Source: Desulfoglaeba alkanexedens ALDC (GTDB lineage: Bacteria; Desulfobacterota; Syntrophobacteria; Syntrophobacterales; DSM-9756). From it: a stretch of DNA of 64,000 nucleotides. The notes below the pieces were generated by a model, which saw only the letters and a list, made by a program, of their open reading frames with translations, was not told where the DNA came from and ran no database searches. The DNA is taken from assembly GCF_005377625.1 (NCBI RefSeq), contig NZ_CP040098.1:2435279-2499278 (forward strand), written 5' to 3'. Position 1 is the first letter of the stretch, and each line of letters begins with the position of its first letter. Of this stretch, positions 9,512 to 17,500 are shown one piece after another. The position numbers and the translations under genes are program-made.

Positions 9512-10282
9512 ATGGCATTCAGGGGATGGAATATCGCCGTCGTCGTTTTTGCGGCCGTGGCCGGGTTTCTGCTGTTTGGATGTTCCGCTGACCCCCGGGA
9601 AGACGCGGGCGTTCAGTCCCGCGGGAAGCATTCCGATACCCCTCGATCCGAGGAAGGTGTCCGGACGGCGGAATCGGCAAGCGTTCCGGCGAGGCGGGCC
9701 GAAGGATCCGGGTTGCAGGAACGGGTTCGGATCGAGGCCATAGCCTTTGAGCCTTCGGTGCCGGTTACAGGCGACCGGCTGCGGGCGACCGTTGAGCTCG
9801 ACAATCCGGATGGCGCCGATGTCCGGCTCATCCATCGCTGGAAGGTCAACGGCGAGACGGTTTCCGAGGCTGAGAGCGACACCCTGGAGCACCCGCTGAG
9901 GTTCGGCGATTTTGTGGAACTGGAGGTGGTTCCGGTGACCGCGGCCGGCGAAGGCCGGCGACTCAGTGAATCCATCTCCGTCGCCAATGCGCCGCCGTTC
10001 ATGAAACTGACAGGGCAGGAAGTGGATGGAGCGTCCACGTACACGGCGGGGCTCGAGGTGGAAGATCCTGAAGGCGACGCAGTGGTTCTGGAGTTGCGGG
10101 AAGGACCGGAAGGCATGCGGCTGGATCCGTCAATGGGGCGGCTGATCTGGCCGATTCCTGAAAACGTGGAAGGGTCGTTTGATGTGGCCGTTTCCGGCCA
10201 GGACACCCATGGAGGGGAGTCTCTTCTGAGGTTTCAGGTGAAGGTCTCGAGAATGCCGAATCCGGCGGGGCGGAACCCATGA
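9512..10282 (+). CDS. Lipoprotein with Ig/cadherin-like repeats in minor-pilin operon
   Basis: About 256 residues. A lipoprotein signal peptide ends in the lipobox LLFGC, and lspA is present in this window. A low-complexity linker follows, then two beta-rich segments. The second (VEDPEGDAVVLELREGPEGM, then LIWPIPENVEGSFDVAVSGQD) has the pattern of putative Ig/cadherin-like domains. Start at ATG 9512 has GAGG five bases upstream; an ATG at 9491 overlapping the pilin gene is possible. The stop overlaps the fimT start by ATGA, indicating translational coupling, so it probably works with the pilus, perhaps as a periplasmic or outer-membrane assembly or adhesion factor. No specific family recognised. 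Confidence 0.7.
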   Translation: MAFRGWNIAVVVFAAVAGFLLFGCSADPREDAGVQSRGKHSDTPRSEEGVRTAESASVPARRAEGSGLQERVRIEAIAFEPSVPVTGDRLRATVELDNPDGADVRLIHRWKVNGETVSEAESDTLEHPLRFGDFVELEVVPVTAAGEGRRLSESISVANAPPFMKLTGQEVDGASTYTAGLEVEDPEGDAVVLELREGPEGMRLDPSMGRLIWPIPENVEGSFDVAVSGQDTHGGESLLRFQVKVSRMPNPAGRNP

Positions 10283-10749
10283 CCCGGAGACGATCCAAAG
10301 CCCAGGACGGCATGACCCTGGTGGAACTGATGGTGGTGGTGGCACTCGTCGCCACTCTCTTGGCGTTGAGTGCCTGGGGACTGGGCGGTCCCATCGGCGA
10401 AGAACGCCTGCGTTCGACGGCGCGTTTACTCGTTTCACACCTGGAAGAAGCGAAGATGCTGGCCCGGGAAAAAGGGATCGACCACACCGTTGTCTTCAAT
10501 CCCAACAACCGAGAGTACCGGGTTTTTCGCGACAGCAATGAGGATGGGAACCTGGACGGCGGGGAAACGGTTGTCCGAACGGTTCAGCTGCCGGAAGATG
10601 TGACCATTTCAAGTAATAAGCCCTTCCTGCGGTTTAATTCCCGGGGCAGGGCTGAAGTCACATTGGCGACCATCACCGTCAAGTCCACTAAATCGGATTC
10701 TGAAATGACGGTCTCGGTTAATCTCCTCGGGCGAGTAGAATTGAAATGA
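10279..10749 (+). CDS. fimT: FimT/GspH-type minor pseudopilin
   Basis: 156 residues with prepilin motif [21 protein letters not shown] (Met+1, Glu+5). The ensuing segment LRSTARLLVSHLEEAKMLAREKGIDHTVVFN is the conserved GspH/FimT region. FimT-type pseudopilins join the minor-pilin tip complex that primes type IV pilus assembly. The ATG overlaps the upstream lipoprotein stop, and its own stop overlaps the pilV start (ATGA), so the genes are translationally coupled. Confidence 0.88.
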   Translation: MTRRRSKAQDGMTLVELMVVVALVATLLALSAWGLGGPIGEERLRSTARLLVSHLEEAKMLAREKGIDHTVVFNPNNREYRVFRDSNEDGNLDGGETVVRTVQLPEDVTISSNKPFLRFNSRGRAEVTLATITVKSTKSDSEMTVSVNLLGRVELK

Positions 10750-11144
10750 CCCACCGGCCTTCGGAAGGTTTTACGCTCATCGAGGTCATGGTGTCGCTCA
10801 TGATCCTGGGGGTGAGTCTTTTGAGCCTCTGGGGCTTTCACTGGACTTCCCAGCCTATCAATATGAAGAACAGCAGGGAAACCACGGCGCTCTTCCTGGC
10901 TGAAGACAGGCTCGAGAATTTTCGGGCTGCAGCCGAAGGCGGCATTGCTCTTCCCGCAGGAACCACCACGGAGAGCCTGCCGTTTGGAAACATAAATTTT
11001 GTCAGAACATCCACCGTGACCCAAGAGTATCCCTCCAACATTGAGATCAAGGTGGAATGGCAGGAGAAGTGCGCTATGCAAGGCTCGGTTGTGCTCCGGA
11101 CCTTTATTGTATTGCCCAGTGACCTTGCGGGGGAAGGGGCGTGA
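10746..11144 (+). CDS. pilV: PilV-type minor pilin
   Basis: 132 residues with the prepilin cleavage motif EG|FTLIEVMVSLMILGVSLLSL, where Glu+5 is conserved. The following segment TTALFLAEDRLENFRAAA is typical of PilV/GspI-like pseudopilins. It lies between fimT and pilW with four-base overlaps on each side, the usual order of minor pilin operons. Expected to be part of the inner-membrane priming complex and pilus tip. Confidence 0.87.
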   Translation: MTHRPSEGFTLIEVMVSLMILGVSLLSLWGFHWTSQPINMKNSRETTALFLAEDRLENFRAAAEGGIALPAGTTTESLPFGNINFVRTSTVTQEYPSNIEIKVEWQEKCAMQGSVVLRTFIVLPSDLAGEGA

Positions 11145-12133
11145 AACGATCTTCGGTTGAACCCATGCGCCGATCCATGGGCATGACGTTGGTTGAGCTC
11201 ATGGTTTCTTTGTGTATCCTCGCCATTGTCATGGTGGCGGTCGTGGGTATCTTCGGTGCACAATATCGAAACATGGGGCGGGATCACGGTATCAAGGAAG
11301 CAACCCGGGAAGGCCAGATCATTTTTGAATTTCTCAGGCTGGATCTCATGGAGGCCGGATGGTCGGTGGCGCCGGAGATGTCCTTTTACTTTGAAGATGG
11401 CGGAACGGGGCGCAGTGACAAGATTTACATCAATGATACGGCGCTCATCGATATTGACGAGGACGAGCACATGGATCAGCTGATTTCGGAAGACTGTCCC
11501 GGCTGCAGCCGCATTGAGGCGGGTTCGGGAACGAGTTCGGTCACCGTGAACGAGCTGGATGTCAATGGGGACGGTAAAAATGATTTTCGGGGTGCCGCCT
11601 ATCAATTTGTGATTTCGGACGACGGTCTTTCCAAGGTAGCCAAAATTAACACGGTTTCCGGTAACCAGCTCAACCTGGAAGTTGAGCTCGGCGGCACCTG
11701 GCTGGCTCCCGCCGTCTACTATTGCGTCGACGACGGCAACGCGGACTGCCACCCTGATTCTTCTACGGACCCCCTCTGGGTGTTGCGGCGAAGCGATCGA
11801 AGTTCCGGGGGGCGTCAAGTGGTTGCGGAAAACGTGGTGGACCTGCAGGTCGCCTACCGGGATGCCGACGGAGAATACTGGTACGGTGAGGCGGGATGTG
11901 ATGGAAGCGGCACGGGTCCTGGAAAATGCGAGATGAGCCCCTTCGATCCTCGAAGTATCGATCTCGTGCGCCTCACGCTGGTGGTGCGGAGCAGGCATCA
12001 GAGTCGCGATCTTCTGGGGGATCCCCGGTATTGCCGCCCGGCGGTGGAAAACCGCGAGGCGGGCGTCGGTCCGGACGAATGCGGCCGCATCTACCAGGTG
12101 TTTTCCATGATGATCCATCCCCGGAACAACTGA
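11141..12133 (+). CDS. pilW: PilW-type minor pilin
   Basis: 330-residue prepilin starting at GTG overlapping the pilV stop. Cleavage motif MG|MTLVELMVSLCILAIVMVAV, then ATREGQIIFEFLRLDLMEAGW, the characteristic PilW N-terminal block. The large C-terminal domain is Asp/Gly-rich, with EF-hand-like segments (DIDEDEHMD, DVNGDGKND) that may bind calcium, and has several cysteines. PilW is a minor pilin that connects PilX/PilV with the PilY1 tip protein. Confidence 0.87.
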   Translation: MKRSSVEPMRRSMGMTLVELMVSLCILAIVMVAVVGIFGAQYRNMGRDHGIKEATREGQIIFEFLRLDLMEAGWSVAPEMSFYFEDGGTGRSDKIYINDTALIDIDEDEHMDQLISEDCPGCSRIEAGSGTSSVTVNELDVNGDGKNDFRGAAYQFVISDDGLSKVAKINTVSGNQLNLEVELGGTWLAPAVYYCVDDGNADCHPDSSTDPLWVLRRSDRSSGGRQVVAENVVDLQVAYRDADGEYWYGEAGCDGSGTGPGKCEMSPFDPRSIDLVRLTLVVRSRHQSRDLLGDPRYCRPAVENREAGVGPDECGRIYQVFSMMIHPRNN

Positions 12134-12162
12134 GAAGAACGCCTTAGGATTTGGAGTGAACC

Positions 12163-12684
12163 GTGCGTCGGTCCATGTCTGAAATGGTCGGGAACCAGGA
12201 CGGGCTCGCCATGGTCCTGGCGATGTCGCTTGTCGCCCTGCTTTCCGTTCTGGGCATCTGGATGATTGTGGAAAGCGGAAACACCTACCGGATGACTCAA
12301 TCGGTCGAGCGCAACGCGGTCACGTTCAACCTCGCGGAGGGAGCATTGGAACTGAGCTGGCAATACCTTCTAGAGAAATCCAACGAAGACCTTCTCAGGA
12401 ACGTGAAGGACGTCCGGCAACAGCAAGAAGTGACGCCGACCGGTATCGCGTATATGGCTTCCGACCAAGAGGTGGTCCCAGGGCATCCGGAATCAGGGAT
12501 GGTGACCCCGGTGCTGATTTTCGAGGATTCAAGGGTCCTTCCGGGTTGGGACATCAGCAAGTTTCGAGGCTACTACTACCGGGCCGAAGGGAAAGGCGTC
12601 AAACCTTTGCCCGGAAGCCGCGGCGACGCCAAGACGGAGGTACTCAGAGTCGTCCAAAAGATAGGCCAGGTCCGCCCGCGTTGA
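12163..12684 (+). CDS. pilX: PilX-type minor pilin
   Basis: 173 residues starting at GTG with GGAG six bases upstream. PilX-type N-terminus: GLAMVLAMSLVALLSVLGIW followed by VERNAVTFNLAEGALELSWQY. Like other PilX proteins it lacks the strict FTLVE signature (cleavage probably before GLAMV). It is the last gene of the + strand minor-pilin operon; pilY1 and a DsbC-like gene face it from the opposite strand. Likely role is the tip complex with PilV, PilW and PilY1. Confidence 0.82.
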   Translation: MRRSMSEMVGNQDGLAMVLAMSLVALLSVLGIWMIVESGNTYRMTQSVERNAVTFNLAEGALELSWQYLLEKSNEDLLRNVKDVRQQQEVTPTGIAYMASDQEVVPGHPESGMVTPVLIFEDSRVLPGWDISKFRGYYYRAEGKGVKPLPGSRGDAKTEVLRVVQKIGQVRPR

Positions 12685-12697
12685 ATCAGGGCTTCCA

Positions 12698-13065
12698 CCT
12701 TGTTCCCAAGCTCCAGCTTGGGAACACAGTTGTGCAGAAGCTCCAGCTTCGATTCCCATGAGGCCGTTCCCAAGCCAGAGCTTGGGAACGAGTGGAATTC
12801 TATTTCCCCTCCCCTTGTGGGAGGGGATTAAGGGGAGGGGAATGTAACTGATTGACATACGTTAATTTTCTCACCCTCACCCCAACCCTCTCCCATCAAG
12901 GGAGAGGGGGATTTTTTGACCTTGTTGCCAAGCTGTACCTTCCACCTTGTTCCCAAGCTCCAGCTTGGGAACGAGGGGAAACGGAGCTGATGCGCTTGCT
13001 GCTTCAAGGCCATCTGGTTCTACCTCAGAGGGTCACCCTGGATGTCGTTCTAAAAGATCCGCACC
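12698..13065. repeat. Composite repeat A-B(reverse)-F
   Basis: 12698-12793 is a forward A module. 12795-12920 is a reverse B module including the GTAACTGATTGACATACGTT stretch. 12948-13065 is the F unit in reverse orientation, 118 bases nearly identical to 22511-22628. F starts immediately after the stop codon of the DsbC-like gene. The convergent hairpins lie between pilX and that gene and could act as a bidirectional terminator, though no U-run is clear. Confidence 0.87.
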
Positions 13066-13836
13066 TTACTCCTTGAGCCGCTGCAACAGTCTTTCTTTCG
13101 ACATCACGCCCAGGTGGTAAGTGCCGTCGGGAAATATGTAAGCCGGTGTACCCGCAATGCCTTTGCTTGAAAGGAAACCGACGGTTTCTTCGATGAGCCT
13201 GCGGCCTTCGTCGCACTGGTTGTCCGACTGGTATCCCGAACGAAATTCGTGCATGCCCTTCTTGTCGCAAATCACTGAAATGCACAGTTCCTTGGCGCCC
13301 TTGTGGGAGGCGAGGGGAAAGAAGAGAATCTTGGCCGACAGGTCCCCGTTTTGCGCCATATCTTCCAGGATCTTTTCGGCTCGAGCGCAATAAGGACACT
13401 GAGGATCCGTGGCCAGGTAGACCACCGGTTCCTGGTCTCCCAGGCGCAAAGCCGCCAGATCTTCCAGCTTCTTCATTTCTTCGGCGGTAAATCGGTTGCC
13501 GGCTTCCGTGGCTCGGCGCGTCAAGTTGACGCCGCGCTCAACGTCGATGATTTCACCCAGAAAGAAAAAGGCACCGTCTTTGTCCACGTAAAAGATACGC
13601 TGCTGCCCCTTGAAGAGCACCTGCACTTCGCACCAGCCGGATACGGGAGCCGGCTGCACGCTTCTGATTTCGGCCTCTTTTGGGAAGACTCTGGAGGCGA
13701 GGCTTCTCACATGCTCCAGATCCGGGCAATCCCCGGAAGTCCCTTCCGTCTGCGGCGGAGCAGCGGCGGCCGCCGCGAAAAACAAGAGGACCAAGAGGCA
13801 CAGACATCGCCGGAAACGTAAGGTACCTGATCTCAT
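13066..13836 (-). CDS. DsbC/DsbG-like periplasmic thioredoxin-fold protein
   Basis: 256 residues with a signal peptide (CLCLLVLLFFAAAAAAPP). An N-terminal DsbC-like dimerisation region (about 36-115) precedes a thioredoxin-fold domain with active site CPYC (C147-C150, in DPQCPYCARAEK) and a cis-Pro loop GIAGTPAYIF. An extra Cys pair (ELCISVICD) and QCDEG resemble DsbC. The CPYC motif differs from the CGYC of E. coli DsbC. ATG 13836 has a purine-rich GGAAGGGGAAG upstream. It lies downstream of pilY1 on the same strand, separated by repeats. A role in disulfide isomerisation of the Cys-rich PilY1 is attractive but inferred. Confidence 0.75.
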   Translation of the reverse strand: MRSGTLRFRRCLCLLVLLFFAAAAAAPPQTEGTSGDCPDLEHVRSLASRVFPKEAEIRSVQPAPVSGWCEVQVLFKGQQRIFYVDKDGAFFFLGEIIDVERGVNLTRRATEAGNRFTAEEMKKLEDLAALRLGDQEPVVYLATDPQCPYCARAEKILEDMAQNGDLSAKILFFPLASHKGAKELCISVICDKKGMHEFRSGYQSDNQCDEGRRLIEETVGFLSSKGIAGTPAYIFPDGTYHLGVMSKERLLQRLKE

Positions 13837-13861
13837 TGCAGCTTCCCCTTCCTTCTCTTGG

Positions 13862-14241
13862 TGGAGCGCCCTTGCCCGCGACCCGTAGAACCGGCAATCC
13901 CGCGTTGACCTTGATCGCCGGCAAGTAGGGGCGCAGCGCCGCTGCGCCCCTACAGGGGATCGGCCCGGTTCCACCTTCTCCCCCCTCCCCTTAATCCCCT
14001 CCCACAAGGGGAGGGGAAATCGAATTCCACCTTGTTCCCAAGCTCCAGCTTGGGAACACAACTGTGCAGAAGCTCCAGCTTCGATTCCCATGAGGCGGTT
14101 CCCACGCCAGAGCTTTTGGGAACGAGGGGAAAGTCAAAAAATCACCCCCTCCCCTTAATCCCCTCCCACAAGGGGAGGGGAAATCGAATTCCACCTTGTT
14201 CCCAAGCCCGCGACCCGTAGAACCGGCAATCCCGCGTTGAC
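13862..14241. repeat. Composite repeat D-B-A-B-D with 36-bp direct repeats
   Basis: A D module (13874-13958) contains a perfect 13-bp-stem hairpin at 13925-13953 (GTAGGGGCGCAGC, loop GCC). B (13975-14022), A (14030-14125) and B (14140-14190) follow, then a second D copy. The 36 bases at 13874-13909 recur exactly at 14206-14241, so the B-A-B block is bracketed by long direct repeats. It sits between pilY1 and the DsbC-like gene and may terminate pilY1 transcription. Confidence 0.87.
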
Positions 14242-14570
14242 TCTGGTCGCCGGCAGGCCGGCTCCTACAAAAGGGTGCGGGTCACGCGTTTGTCGTCCGA
14301 TCGGCGGGCGGGAGCGCCGCCGACACCAGCCGGACCGTCAATGTCTTGCCGTTTTCTGGATGAAACGTATTCTCGGACACGCTCCTATAGATCGAACCCA
14401 TGGGATGTTCACGGCGCAGAGATTGCGAAAACGGACACGGGGTTCCCGCCCGCGTCGGCACTTCGTTTCCGGTCAGCGATCACGAGCGGGAACCCCGGCA
14501 TTATCGGTGCTTCGGTTCTAAATTGCAATGCGCTGTGCAGCAGTCTCGGCGTTCTTTTCACCAGATGTGG
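14242..14570. other. Non-coding stretch downstream of pilY1
   Basis: No gene recognised. The only notable element is ATTCTCGGACACGCTCCTAT near 14370-14390. It resembles the right end of the small inverted-repeat element at 44044-44132 and a sequence near 55133, so a solo remnant of that repeat is likely. Confidence 0.5.
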
Positions 14571-17500
14571 TCATTTGACCTTCCAGCCCATCGCTTTGAC
14601 GGTCGGCCCCACATCCACATGCAGCCAGTGAATGGCTGTGCCACTGGTCTGCACGATTAATTCTCCGGACGAATTCATGACGGGGCGGCTTGGCATGCCT
14701 TGACCGATCTTCAGTACATAAGCCGTGACCTTGTCGCCCTCGACCACCGCCGTGTACTCGCCCGTGTCGAGCTGATCCGGAGTCGTCGTGACTTCCGTGA
14801 AACTGGAGTCTTCAAAGGAGTCACGCTTGGGGACGCCGCACAGGTAGTCCACGGCGTAGAGAAACGCGTCGCCGCCCGCCGAACACGGATCGTTTTTGGG
14901 AACGAAGGTTGTGAAAAAGACGGTGCCTCCGGCCACCAGGGCCGAGTCCACCACGCGTTCTCCGGGAGACAGGAGGTCGTAGACGCAGTTCCAGCAGCCC
15001 GACGGGCAGACACTTTCACAGCAATCCGGCGATCCATCCGATTGCAGCCACGAGCAGCCTGTTTCGAAGGTGGAGGTGAGGCAATGGAAATCAGCCTTCA
15101 CGTCCAGGCCTCCGGGGGTGGTGAACCCACCGGTGAAGTCGCTGGGCCTCAATGTGCTATCTTTCAGGCCGTAAAAGGACATTCGGGCCGGGTCGGTCTT
15201 GTCGTCACTCGATCCCAGGATGTTTTCGAACTTCCCCGTGCCGAAGAATAGTCGGAGATTCCTGTGCTCGTCGAAAGCCGCCACAGGCATCACGGTCACC
15301 GGTTGCCGGTCAGAGCGGAAGAGGTTGCTGGTATCGGAGAGGTCCTTGGTGCGCCACACGTCGAGCTTGAGTCCTTTTGCGCTTTCGAGGTTGAATTTCA
15401 AGCCGTAGAAATTCCCGTTCAGGTCGCCAAGGTAAATGTGATCGATGGAGCCGTCGCTCAGTACCGCGCCGACTTGATTCCAGACGTCCAAAACGACCGG
15501 GTCTCCCATGGCATAGGGTATGGTGTTGCTTCCCGAGGTCTTGTCCGGCCATTTCTCGGACCAGTGGTCGAGGATCTGGGGCCAGAGGAACTGAAAGACG
15601 TTGATGCCCTTTTCGATGTCGATGGTCAGAAGATAGGGTTTAAGAGTGGCCCGTTTCTGGTCGTCGGTGAGGGCTGCGGGGAAATCGTCGAGGTTGAAGA
15701 CGCGGGTTCCCGATCCCATGAAAGCGAACCAGCCGCTCAGATCCGATGCTCCGCGCGCCCGGTTTGCGGACACCGAGGGTAGCCCCGGTTCCAGGGGTTC
15801 AACTCGATCGTCCGCGGCAAGAGTGAGGCTGCTGGGGAGGGTCAGGTGTCCCACGTAGGGTACCGACCAGGAAACCGGAAGTGTCTTCGCGTAGTTATAC
15901 ACATCCAGGTTCCGGAAAGGCGTCTCCGCCGCATCGCTTCCGGTGGCGGGCGGAAGAAACAAGTTCCTGAGCACCGAATATTCCCACAGGACCTGCGGGC
16001 TGTCAGGGTCGGTGACGTCGATCGCGAAATAGACATCGCCGCCCCCGCGTTCGCCGCCGATGATGACCGTCCGCCATTCGCGGCTCCCGTTTCCGTCATG
16101 GTCGATGAAGACTTCCCAGGCCGTGGGTGAAAGATCCACCATGGTGCGGTGAGCGCAGCCCGACGGTGTGCCGTAGCCGGCTCGAGCCAATTCCTTGACT
16201 TCCGAAAGGAGGTTGCCCGGGATGTAGGCCCACCGTTCCTTTCCCACTTCAGCCTTCCCGGTGCATGGCTGGCCGTCGCATCGGCTGTCCGGTTCATTGG
16301 GATCGTAGATCCAGTGGCTTTCGTCGGCCGAACCGTCGCTGTCGTTGTCTGCCGCCGGGTTCGGGTCCTCCCACCACACGCCGGCGGTGAAGGCGTGGAG
16401 CATCCCGTCGTTTGCGCCCACGTAGACCACTTTCGGTCTGTCCGTTTGTACGGTTCGGTAGCAGTAGAAGCAGGTCTTTTCACAGTCCGTGTCAACGCCG
16501 CATTCACAGGAACAATCTCCGGCGATGTTCGGGTCGACGGCGCCCACCGAAGGCGGTCCTACGACCACCGGACTGGAATAGACGATATCGCCCAGCAGCC
16601 ACCCCTGCCGGTCCCTGGCGACGCCGGTCCACGAACCGTCCCAGACGCCGTGCATCCAGTCGATGAGCGACTCGGCGTCGGAACCGTCGACCGTTCCATC
16701 GCCGTCGAAGTCGATGTCGTTTTCCAGTGCGCTCACTACGGTGGATTCCGTGGCCTTGAGATCCTTTTGCTCGCCGTTGATCATCGTGAAAATCTTGCGA
16801 CCGGAGGAGGTGAGGTATGTTCCGGCATCCCAGCAGTGTCCGCCCGTGTGCCCGGCGTCGGCACAGAACTTGCCGATGTTTACATCCTTTTGAAAGCTGT
16901 AGATTTCGCCGATACACTTATCTCCGAACCATTTACACCCGGCGAGCTTTTCGCAAGCGGACTGGTCCGTGTAGTCGGAGCAGCCTTCGTACGGCCAGTA
17001 GGCTTCCAAGTGGCCCTTCCACAGGTATCGGCTGGGGTCATCCTCGTAGGTGGTGAACGCGCCGCGGATGACCAGGTCCTCCCCCAGGACTTCCTGGATG
17101 ACGGTGGCCACGGCCCCCGCGCTGCCTCCCTTGGATGGAATGGCCACGAAGGCTTCCTCCAGTTTTTCTTCCAGTTTCAGTGGGTTGGCGACATAGCTGT
17201 CCGGGATGCCGTCCCCGTCCTTGTCCCATTCGGCCTGGAGGTCGGGCACATCGTTGCCGTTGATGTCATCGAAACCGCCCCACTTGGCCGCGTACCACAG
17301 AGGATTCTTCAAGACCCCCGAGGGGCTTCCGGAAAGGGTGAACGTCTTGGGCCAGGTGCGGTCGTCCTCCAGCGACGACACGGCGGAAGGCGTGTCGCTG
17401 TCCTCTTCGCTGACATCTTTGTCTTTGACCGGCAAAAAGACACCGTCCTCGGTGGTTCCGGAAATGATGAATCCCAGGACCTGGTCGATGGAGCCCGCAG

